Origin: Desulfobacteraceae bacterium
GTDB taxonomy: Bacteria > Desulfobacterota > Desulfobacteria > Desulfobacterales > Desulfosalsimonadaceae
Length of the DNA: 58,600 nucleotides
Direction: 5' to 3'
NCBI GenBank assembly: GCA_011389935.1
Contig: JAABTJ010000018.1
Span: forward strand, 1 to 58,600
The notes under the pieces are model-generated. The model was not told the origin of the DNA, searched no databases, and saw only the letters and a program-made list of their open reading frames with translations. Position numbers and translations under genes: made by a program. Shown one piece after another: positions 34,599 through 41,493 of this stretch; positions within the stretch are counted from its first letter, which is position 1; each line of letters begins with the position of its first letter.

Positions 34599-35255
34599 AT
34601 GAGTACACAAACGGACAACACCAGCAATACCCCGTCGAACGACCCTTCCCCGAAAAAAGGCGCTACCGGCTGGGTGATTCTTGCCTTCTTCATCATCGGC
34701 TTCGGTTTCAGTCTTCTCAGCGGTTGGGTCGGGTTTCCGAAACTGCTGTACAAGGAAGTGCCCCACCCGATTGACTTCAATCACGCCCTTCACATGGACC
34801 TGGTATATGACGGCTGCGACAGTTGCCACTACTTCCGGAAAGACGGAAGTTTTTCCGGTTCTCCAACCTTAGATGAATGCAGGGACTGCCACGGCTTCGT
34901 AATGGGGATCAATGAGAACGAGGAAAAATTCGCCGAAGAATACGTGCTGGAGGACAAGGAGGTTCCCTGGAACAACTATGCAAAGCAGCCCGACTGCGTT
35001 TATTTTTCCCATGCCCCCCATGTCAAGGGTGCGGAGATGGACTGCGCGACCTGCCACGGGGATATCGGGGAGTCTGAAAGCCTTCGCCCCTACCAGGAAA
35101 ACCGTCTTACCGGCTACAGCCGGGACATATGGGGATGGAACATGTCCCGCCTGGGCGAACCCGAATACGCCCCTCGCATGAAAATGATGGACTGCGTGAA
35201 CTGTCACGTGGAACAAACGGACAGCAAGGGAAACTGCTTTCAATGTCACAAGTAA
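34599..35255 (+). CDS. qrcA: QrcA, multiheme cytochrome c subunit of the Qrc menaquinone reductase
   Basis: A 218-residue membrane-anchored cytochrome with one helix (about 23-45) and five CXXCH motifs, beginning at Cys73, 94, 149, 199 and 213. QrcA accepts electrons from periplasmic type I cytochrome c3 and passes them to the Fe-S subunit. Six hemes are reported for characterised QrcA. Here the sixth may use CVYFSH (Cys133, His138), which has only one cysteine, or be absent. The assignment rests on the gene order cytochrome-molybdopterin-like-Fe-S-NrfD. GGAG precedes the chosen ATG. Conserved HAPHVKG and HALHMD histidines could serve as heme axial ligands. Confidence 0.9.
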   Translation: MSTQTDNTSNTPSNDPSPKKGATGWVILAFFIIGFGFSLLSGWVGFPKLLYKEVPHPIDFNHALHMDLVYDGCDSCHYFRKDGSFSGSPTLDECRDCHGFVMGINENEEKFAEEYVLEDKEVPWNNYAKQPDCVYFSHAPHVKGAEMDCATCHGDIGESESLRPYQENRLTGYSRDIWGWNMSRLGEPEYAPRMKMMDCVNCHVEQTDSKGNCFQCHK

Positions 35256-35316
35256 ACCGAACGTTGAACCAAACCATGAAATTTTGTGCCTGGATATATA
35301 AATAAGGGGTAAATCC

Positions 35317-37596
35317 ATGAAAATCGATCGCAGATGTTTTTTGTCGCTTGCAGGAGGCTTGGTAGCCGGTCATCTCCTGTCCCCCGTGCCATGGAAAGTA
35401 ACCGATGACCTCTCCATTTGGACGCAGAACTGGCCCTGGACACCGGTTCCGGAAACCGGGCCGGTTGCCTGGAAAGAGACAGTATGCACGATGTGCCCCG
35501 GCGGCTGCGGCATCAAAGTCCGGATGATCAAGGACCGCGTCATAAAAATCGAAGGGAGCGAGGACTATCCCATCAACCGGGGAAGCCTCTGCCCGTTGGG
35601 ATATTCTTCAATACAATACCTGTATGGACCGTCCAGGGTTACTTCCCCCATGAAACGAACCGGTGAACGCGGATCCGGCAAGTTCGAACCCGTCTCCTGG
35701 GACGAGGCCATATCCGAGGTGTCCGGCAAACTCGATGCGCTTCGAAAAAACGGCCAATCGCACACGGTGGCATGCATATCCGGATCGGACAAGGGAACGG
35801 TCCCCCTGCTTTTCAAACGGTTCCTCGAGGCCTACGGCTCCCCCAACTTCATCCGGACGCCTTCCGGCCAGGATGCCCATGAAACCGCCGCATACCTTGC
35901 CCAGGGGCATTCGGACAAAAACGTCGGGTTCGACCTGGAAAACGCCACCTTCATCCTGAGCTTCGGCTGCGGCCTTCTGGACGGCGGCGGCGCCCCGGGA
36001 TACCAGTTCAGCACCTACAGCCGCTTCGACAGGAGGCACACGCTCGTGCAGGTGGAACCGCGCCTCTCGAACACGGCGGCCAAAGCCAAAAAATGGCTGG
36101 CCGCCAAACCCGGCACCGAAGGCGCCCTTGCTTTGGGACTGGCCCGCGTGATTATTGAAAACGGCCTCTACAACCGAAATTTCATTGAAAACCATTCATT
36201 CGGTTTTGAGGACTGGACCGACGATAACGGCGCCATACACATGGGTTTCAAACGCATGGTGAGCGAGTACACGCCCTCGAGAGTCGCCGGGATCACCGGG
36301 TTGGAGGCCCGCCAGATCGAATCGCTGGCAAGGGACTTCGCCCGGGCGCAAAAGCCCGTTGCCGTGTGCGGCTACAATGAATGCCGGGCTGTGGCAGACA
36401 TTGACAAGACGCTGGCTGTACATGCCCTTAACGCCCTGGTCGGAAATATCAACCAGTCCGGCGGCATGATCGTTTTTCCCGATCCCGAATACACGGTATC
36501 CCCGGTTGAAAAAGACCGCATCGCATCCACCGGTCTGACCAAACCCCGTGCAGATATGGCCGGTACCGACAAGTACCCGCAAAGCCGCTACCTGCTGAAC
36601 CTCCTGCCGGACATCCTCATGTCGGCAAAGGAAAGCGACCTGCCTGTCCAGGCACTCCTGGTAACCGGCGCCAACCCGGTGTATACCCTGGAAGACAGCA
36701 CGACGGCGCAGGCAGCTTTTGCAAAAATACCGTTTATCGTAAGCTTTTCAAGCTTCATGGATGAAACGGCCCAATATGCCGATATCATCCTTCCCGATCA
36801 TCATTTTCTGGAAGGGTATCGGGATGTTCCCCCACCGGAAGGAGTGGGGAAACCCATTACCGGCCTTTCCAAGCCGGTGGTATCCCCCCGGTACGATACG
36901 CGCAACACCGGCGACACGATCATTGACATCGCCCGGAAAATGGGCGGTTCCATAAGCAACTCCTTCCCATGGGACGGTTACGAGGCATTTTTGAAAGAAG
37001 CCCTTAAAGACCAGTACCGGGATCTTTCTCGAAACGGTTACGTGGAGAATGTTGAAAAACCGGCCGCCCTGGACGTCGCTTTTGCAACCGATTCCGGGAA
37101 ATACGAATTCTACCCGACCCGTCGCCATACCACCGGGAATGGGGACGAGGCCAAGCTCCCCGGCTTCAAGGAAACCGACGTCCCGGGGAAGGAGACAAGC
37201 GGCGGGGTCATCCTCATCGCCTACAAATCCCCCCGGATTGCGTCCGGCGCGGTTGCCAACCCGCCGTTTATGACCAAAACCATCGATGCGGACATGCTCA
37301 AAAAAGAGAAGCTCTTTATCCAGATCAACCCGGAAACGGCCGGAAAGCTCAACCTGAAGCAGGGGGATGAGGCGGTTATCGAGACGTCGGCGGGAAAAGC
37401 CTCGGTAAAGGTCGATCTGTATGATGGCATCATGCCCGGGCTCGCAGCCATGCCCGCAGGTCTTGGCCACACGGCCTACAGCCGATATATCGCCGGCAAA
37501 GGAGTCAACGTCAATGCATTGCTCCAGCCGGTTGCGGACCCCACTTACGGCATAAACAAGGCATGGGGAATCCGGGCACAACTGAAAAAGGCATGA
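35317..37596 (+). CDS. qrcB: QrcB, molybdopterin-oxidoreductase-like subunit
   Basis: A 759-residue member of the DMSO-reductase family. The N-terminus has a twin-arginine motif (DRRCFLSLAGG), predicting export as a folded protein by Tat. The proximal [4Fe-4S] site is Cys57, Cys60, Cys64 and Cys92 (CTMCPGGCG... SLCPLG). In the characterised Qrc complex this subunit carries no molybdenum cofactor and has no catalytic role of its own, so its molybdopterin-type fold is structural. Here that is inferred from the operon, not seen. It follows qrcA by 61 bases and precedes qrcC by the same. Confidence 0.9.
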   Translation: MKIDRRCFLSLAGGLVAGHLLSPVPWKVTDDLSIWTQNWPWTPVPETGPVAWKETVCTMCPGGCGIKVRMIKDRVIKIEGSEDYPINRGSLCPLGYSSIQYLYGPSRVTSPMKRTGERGSGKFEPVSWDEAISEVSGKLDALRKNGQSHTVACISGSDKGTVPLLFKRFLEAYGSPNFIRTPSGQDAHETAAYLAQGHSDKNVGFDLENATFILSFGCGLLDGGGAPGYQFSTYSRFDRRHTLVQVEPRLSNTAAKAKKWLAAKPGTEGALALGLARVIIENGLYNRNFIENHSFGFEDWTDDNGAIHMGFKRMVSEYTPSRVAGITGLEARQIESLARDFARAQKPVAVCGYNECRAVADIDKTLAVHALNALVGNINQSGGMIVFPDPEYTVSPVEKDRIASTGLTKPRADMAGTDKYPQSRYLLNLLPDILMSAKESDLPVQALLVTGANPVYTLEDSTTAQAAFAKIPFIVSFSSFMDETAQYADIILPDHHFLEGYRDVPPPEGVGKPITGLSKPVVSPRYDTRNTGDTIIDIARKMGGSISNSFPWDGYEAFLKEALKDQYRDLSRNGYVENVEKPAALDVAFATDSGKYEFYPTRRHTTGNGDEAKLPGFKETDVPGKETSGGVILIAYKSPRIASGAVANPPFMTKTIDADMLKKEKLFIQINPETAGKLNLKQGDEAVIETSAGKASVKVDLYDGIMPGLAAMPAGLGHTAYSRYIAGKGVNVNALLQPVADPTYGINKAWGIRAQLKKA

Positions 37597-37657
37597 TCGA
37601 TTCGGCATAATACCGGTTTACACCGTACCTGATATCAACAGCCAAAAGAGGTTTCTG

Positions 37658-38461
37658 ATGGAAAAAATACCGTCTCATACCAAGAAACGACACTTCGGGA
37701 TGGTCATCGACCTGGACAAGTGCACCGGGTGCGCATCCTGCATGGTGGCATGCTACTCGGAAAACAATATCTCCTTCCGGGACGAGGAAAGCGTTAAAAT
37801 GCTTTCCACCAACTGGATCCAGGTTTTCAAGCTGACAAACGGAAAACCGTTTCCCGATACGGAGGTCTGCTATCTGCCCAAACCCTGCATGCAGTGCGAC
37901 GGCAAGCACTTCGGCCATTCCCCCTGCGTATCGGTCTGCCCGGCTGTTGCAACCGACTTTGACTATCCCACCGGCATCGTCAGCCAGATCTATACCCGTT
38001 GCTTCGGATGCCGTTACTGCATGGCGGCCTGCCCGTACCACGCCCGCAAATTCAACTGGTGGGATCCGGTATGGCCGGCGGATATGGAAAAATACCTGAG
38101 CCCCGACGTATCCCCGAGAATGCGGGGCGTGGTTGAAAAATGCACATTCTGTTACCACCGCTTTCAACGGGCGCGGCAACAGGCCTACAACGAGGGACGG
38201 CCCGAGGATATACGCGAAGACGAATACCAGACCGCATGCACCCAGGCCTGCCCGTCAAACGCAATTACCTTCGGCGACCTGGACAACCCGGATCACGCCG
38301 TATACAAGCTTAAAAACAGCCGGTATGCATTCCGCCTGCTCGAACGGCTAAACACGAATCCGAGCGTTTACTACCTGTCCACCCGGGAATGGGTGCACAG
38401 GGCCGCGGACAACTACCTGGAACATGAGCAGCCGGCATTTTCCGAGGAACAACAGGCCTGA
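37658..38461 (+). CDS. qrcC: QrcC, periplasmic four-cluster ferredoxin subunit
   Basis: A 267-residue Fe-S protein of the DmsB/PsrB/NrfC type. Four cysteine groups are visible: CTGCASCMVAC, CMQCDGKHFGHSPCVSVC, CFGCRYCMAAC, and CTFC paired with CTQAC, 16 cysteines in total. They could hold four clusters forming a wire between QrcA/QrcB and the quinone-reactive QrcD. No signal peptide is visible, so export probably happens by hitch-hiking with the Tat-targeted QrcB. AAAGAGG precedes the ATG. Confidence 0.92.
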   Translation: MEKIPSHTKKRHFGMVIDLDKCTGCASCMVACYSENNISFRDEESVKMLSTNWIQVFKLTNGKPFPDTEVCYLPKPCMQCDGKHFGHSPCVSVCPAVATDFDYPTGIVSQIYTRCFGCRYCMAACPYHARKFNWWDPVWPADMEKYLSPDVSPRMRGVVEKCTFCYHRFQRARQQAYNEGRPEDIREDEYQTACTQACPSNAITFGDLDNPDHAVYKLKNSRYAFRLLERLNTNPSVYYLSTREWVHRAADNYLEHEQPAFSEEQQA

Positions 38462-38538
38462 TCGACGGCCCGGCAATACACAACAAGACCGATTACTTGA
38501 TTTACACGCACAAATAGAGAGCAAGGAGTGAACAGATC

Positions 38539-39780
38539 ATGACGACACCAGCAATCCCCGAGGGTGTGAAACGCTGCGGCAGCCGGCAATTTCTCCTGTG
38601 GCTGGGAGTTGCGGCCCTGGTAGTGCTGTGGGGCGTATACGCCATGTACCGGATCTGGTTCTACGGCTTGAACCAGACCAATATGAACAATGCATATGGT
38701 TTCGCCCTTTGGATCTGGGCCGATCTTGCAGTGATCGCCTTGGGCGGCGGCGCGTTTTTCTCCGGTTTTCTCGCCTATATCATAGGGCTTAAAAACGTCA
38801 AAAACATCATCAACTTCGCCGTTATCCTTGGCGTTGTCTGCTATACTTCGGCGCTTTTGATCCTCGGCCTCGATGTGGGCCAACCCCTGAGAGGATGGTT
38901 TATTTTCTGGCACGCGAATGTGCATTCCATGCTGACCGAGGTGGCCTTTTGCCTCTCCGTTTACCTGGGCGTGCTGATCATTGAGTTCATTCCGGTTCTG
39001 CTGGAAAATCCCAAAATCCAGAAGGTCCGATTTTTTCATCATCTCAGCCACAACATGCATGAAATCATGGCGGTATTCGCCGCCACCGGCGTATTTTTAT
39101 CCTTCTTCCACCAGGGATCCCTCGGTGGCGTCCCCGGCGTATTGTACGGCCGGCCGTTTGCGTTCCGCGAAGGTCTTTTCGTCTGGCCGTGGACCTTCTT
39201 TCTCTTTACCTGGTCCGCAGCCGCCGTGGGGCCGCTTTTTACCGCGTCCATGTGCCGTCTGACAGAAGCCATTACGCGGAAAAAACTGGTCAAGGACGAC
39301 GTGTACCATCTCCTTGCCAAAATTTCAGGCTGGATGCTGCTGACCTACATCATTGCCAAATCCATCGACACCATTTACTGGGCAACCGTAACAGCGCCTT
39401 CCATGGGCTTTGCCCTGATGGATTTTTATTCCAACAATCCATTATACAATATCTGGATTCTTGTCGCCGAAATCGCCGTATGCGGTTTTCTGCCCGCATT
39501 GATTCTCATCACCCGCAAGGGGCGTGAAAACAAAAAGCTTCTTTTCGGGGCGGCCATTCTGGCGATTATCGGTCTGCTCATCAACCGCTGGGTGATGGTG
39601 CTCCAGGTCATGGCCGCGCCGCTGATGCCCTTTCAGGAGGAATGGTTCATGTATTCCCCGGCATGGACGGAGGTTGCCACTTCCATTCTGCCCATCGCCT
39701 ACGGCATCATCCTCATATCACTGGCGTATCGCTACCTGCCGCTGTTTCCGCAGGAAAAAGAGCTGAATCCGGGCAACTAG
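38539..39780 (+). CDS. qrcD: QrcD, NrfD/PsrC-type quinone-binding membrane subunit
   Basis: A 413-residue integral membrane protein with about ten hydrophobic helices, of the NrfD/PsrC family. It would reduce menaquinone in the membrane using electrons from QrcC. Conserved charged and histidine residues in helices include WHANVHSMLTEVAFC and FHHLSHNMHEIMAVF, compatible with proton and quinone handling. AAGGAG precedes the ATG. The qrc genes are consecutive on the same strand with gaps of 61, 61, 77 and 30 bases, ending with a 52-codon gene. Confidence 0.93.
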   Translation: MTTPAIPEGVKRCGSRQFLLWLGVAALVVLWGVYAMYRIWFYGLNQTNMNNAYGFALWIWADLAVIALGGGAFFSGFLAYIIGLKNVKNIINFAVILGVVCYTSALLILGLDVGQPLRGWFIFWHANVHSMLTEVAFCLSVYLGVLIIEFIPVLLENPKIQKVRFFHHLSHNMHEIMAVFAATGVFLSFFHQGSLGGVPGVLYGRPFAFREGLFVWPWTFFLFTWSAAAVGPLFTASMCRLTEAITRKKLVKDDVYHLLAKISGWMLLTYIIAKSIDTIYWATVTAPSMGFALMDFYSNNPLYNIWILVAEIAVCGFLPALILITRKGRENKKLLFGAAILAIIGLLINRWVMVLQVMAAPLMPFQEEWFMYSPAWTEVATSILPIAYGIILISLAYRYLPLFPQEKELNPGN

Positions 39781-39810
39781 CCGGATCAATCCGGACAAGG
39801 AGGATAACAT

Positions 39811-39969
39811 ATGTTTCCGTTCTTATATGAATGGCACTGGGACATCGGGCACTACCTGTTCATGGGCGCCCTGGGGTATGCATCGGCTGTAATCGGCCTG
39901 GGGCTGGTCTATTGCATCGGGAAGTCCATCATTGACACGGCCGGCGAAGACGAAAATGCCGGGCATTAA
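39811..39969 (+). CDS. Small Qrc-operon membrane protein (52 aa)
   Basis: A 52-residue protein: MFPFLYEWHWDIGHYLFMGA, then a hydrophobic helix (about 15-40) and an acidic tail ending ENAGH. Its ATG is 10 bases after a near-perfect AAGGAGG, and it starts 30 bases after qrcD. The coding frame ends with TAA. The histidine/tryptophan-rich start (HWDIGH) at a membrane boundary could help a quinone or heme site. I know of no named function. The excellent ribosome binding site and operon position argue that it is a real subunit or assembly factor of Qrc. Confidence 0.78.
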   Translation: MFPFLYEWHWDIGHYLFMGALGYASAVIGLGLVYCIGKSIIDTAGEDENAGH

Positions 39970-39992
39970 TTCCGGGCATTGAATCCATCGCG

Positions 39993-40068
39993 GCGGCAGG
40001 TTGGTACGGTGCAAGCCCCTGCGACTGTGCCAAAGTCCTGCTATTGTTTCTGACATACCAGCTGCCGC
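39993..40068 (+). ncRNA. Structured RNA candidate between the qrc operon and murA
   Basis: GCGGCAG (39993-39999) pairs with CTGCCGC (40062-40068), and TTGGTA (40001-40006) with TACCAG (40056-40061), giving a long closing helix with one bulged G. Inside, CGGTGCA pairs with TGC-ACTG as a hairpin (40007-40027), and GTC/GAC can form another. Elements such as CGGTGCAAGCC, GCGACTGTG and TGACATACCAGCTGCC recall parts of cobalamin riboswitches, but the usual GGGAA box is absent, so that identity is unproven. A terminator follows 27 bases later and murA 99 bases later. Confidence 0.45.
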
Positions 40069-40095
40069 ACCGGAGCCTTCACAACGCTACGCCAT

Positions 40096-40136
40096 GCGCC
40101 GCACCGTAAGCACAGCCCGGTGCGGCGCTTTTTTTT
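40096..40136 (+). terminator. Intrinsic terminator before murA
   Basis: GCGCCGCACCG and CGGTGCGGCGC form an 11-bp stem with an 11-base loop, followed by eight T. The left arm's GCCGCACCG is duplicated 34 bases upstream in the 3' strand of the structured RNA. The right arm could therefore pair with either, giving a riboswitch-like switch between termination and readthrough into murA. Confidence 0.9.
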
Positions 40137-40167
40137 GTGTTTCCATTTTCCCATAAGGAGATACGCC

Positions 40168-41424
40168 GTGGATGAAATCGTTATCCGGGGGGGGCGCACG
40201 CTGCGCGGCGAGGTTGCCGTCAGCGGCGCCAAGAACGCCGCTTTGCCGATGATCGCCGCAACCATCCTGACCGGCGGGGAATTCGTATTTCACAATGTCC
40301 CGGACCTCAAGGATATTGAAACCATATGCCATCTGCTGGCCGACCTGGGAGCCAAGGCCGAATTTTCCGACAACACGGCCATAATCGATACAACCGGACT
40401 TGGCCGGCATGAAGCATCCTATGACCTGGTCCGTAAAATGCGGGCTTCGGTCCTGGTCCTGGGCCCGCTCGTGGCACGCCTCAAGCGGGCGAGGGTCTCC
40501 CTCCCCGGCGGGTGCGCCATAGGAGCCCGCCCCATTAACATGCACCTCCAGGGCCTCGAAAAGCTGGGGGCGACCATTACCCTGGAACATGGTTATGTCG
40601 AAGCGTCCGCGGACAAGCTGAAAGGGGGCGAGATCTTTTTCGATATACCGACCGTAACCGGCACTGAAAACATCATGATGGCAGCGGTGCTGGCCGAGGG
40701 GACAACCATCATCCGAAACGCCGCAAGAGAACCGGAAATCATCGCCCTTGCCGACATGTTGAACAGCATGGGCGCCGATATCCATGATGCCGGGACAACC
40801 GTCATCACGATCAGGGGGGTGAACGCCCTGCGCCCGGTTTCGGCGAGAATCATCGGGGACAGGATAGAGGCCGGCACGTACATGGTCGCCGCGGCCCTCA
40901 CCGGCGGCAGAATCCGCCTGACAGGGGCCGATCCGTCCCACCTGAAACCCGTCATTCACAAACTGCGGGAAGCCGGTGCAGCCGTCGACACCGGCGACGG
41001 GGGCATTACGGTCGAAGGCGGCGGCGGAATCAAGAGTGTCGATGTCAAGACGCTTCCCTACCCCGGCTTTCCCACGGACATGCAGGCCCAGTTCATGGTG
41101 CTCATGTCCGTTGCCGGCGGGCTGAGCGTTATTTCCGAATCTATCTTTGAAAACCGTTTCATACACGTCAGTGAACTGCTGCGCATGGGGGCCGATATCA
41201 CCATATCCGGAAGCCATGCCCTGGTAAAAGGGGTTTCAAAACTCTCGGGCGCCCCGGTCATGGCCACCGACCTGAGGGCCAGCGCGTCCTTGGTCCTTGC
41301 AGGCCTTGTGGCGGAAAACACGACCCGCATATCCCGCATTTATCACCTGGACCGGGGATATGAAGCCATTGAAAAAAAATTCGCGTCACTGGGCGCCGCA
41401 ATCGAACGTGTGCCGGCGGAGTAG
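40168..41424 (+). CDS. murA: UDP-N-acetylglucosamine 1-carboxyvinyltransferase
   Basis: A 418-residue cytoplasmic enzyme of peptidoglycan synthesis. It transfers enolpyruvate from phosphoenolpyruvate to UDP-N-acetylglucosamine. Key residues are visible: Lys22 in SGAKNAALP, the catalytic, fosfomycin-reactive Cys116 in [15 protein letters not shown], and the [10 protein letters not shown] motif. I chose the GTG start because AAGGAG lies 8 bases upstream and it gives the family N-terminus (DEIVIRGG). An upstream ATG would add 16 residues overlapping the terminator. Only 31 bases separate the terminator T-run from this start codon. Confidence 0.97.
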   Translation: MDEIVIRGGRTLRGEVAVSGAKNAALPMIAATILTGGEFVFHNVPDLKDIETICHLLADLGAKAEFSDNTAIIDTTGLGRHEASYDLVRKMRASVLVLGPLVARLKRARVSLPGGCAIGARPINMHLQGLEKLGATITLEHGYVEASADKLKGGEIFFDIPTVTGTENIMMAAVLAEGTTIIRNAAREPEIIALADMLNSMGADIHDAGTTVITIRGVNALRPVSARIIGDRIEAGTYMVAAALTGGRIRLTGADPSHLKPVIHKLREAGAAVDTGDGGITVEGGGGIKSVDVKTLPYPGFPTDMQAQFMVLMSVAGGLSVISESIFENRFIHVSELLRMGADITISGSHALVKGVSKLSGAPVMATDLRASASLVLAGLVAENTTRISRIYHLDRGYEAIEKKFASLGAAIERVPAE

Positions 41425-41493
41425 CTTGTAGCCTGCCTTTTTTGTCATTCCCGCCGCTTTTCTGCAACGAACAACCGCAACCATACTGCTGCC

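Noticed and set aside
35317-37596. Catalytic formate dehydrogenase or polysulfide reductase for the molybdopterin-family protein
   Set aside because: Gene order matches Qrc (cytochrome c, molybdopterin-like, Fe-S, NrfD), and no selenocysteine or typical formate dehydrogenase motif was seen.
39993-40068. Firm call of a cobalamin riboswitch
   Set aside because: Several short segments agree, but the GGGAA box and full P3-P6 core are missing and murA is not a known B12 target. Kept as a structured RNA candidate only.
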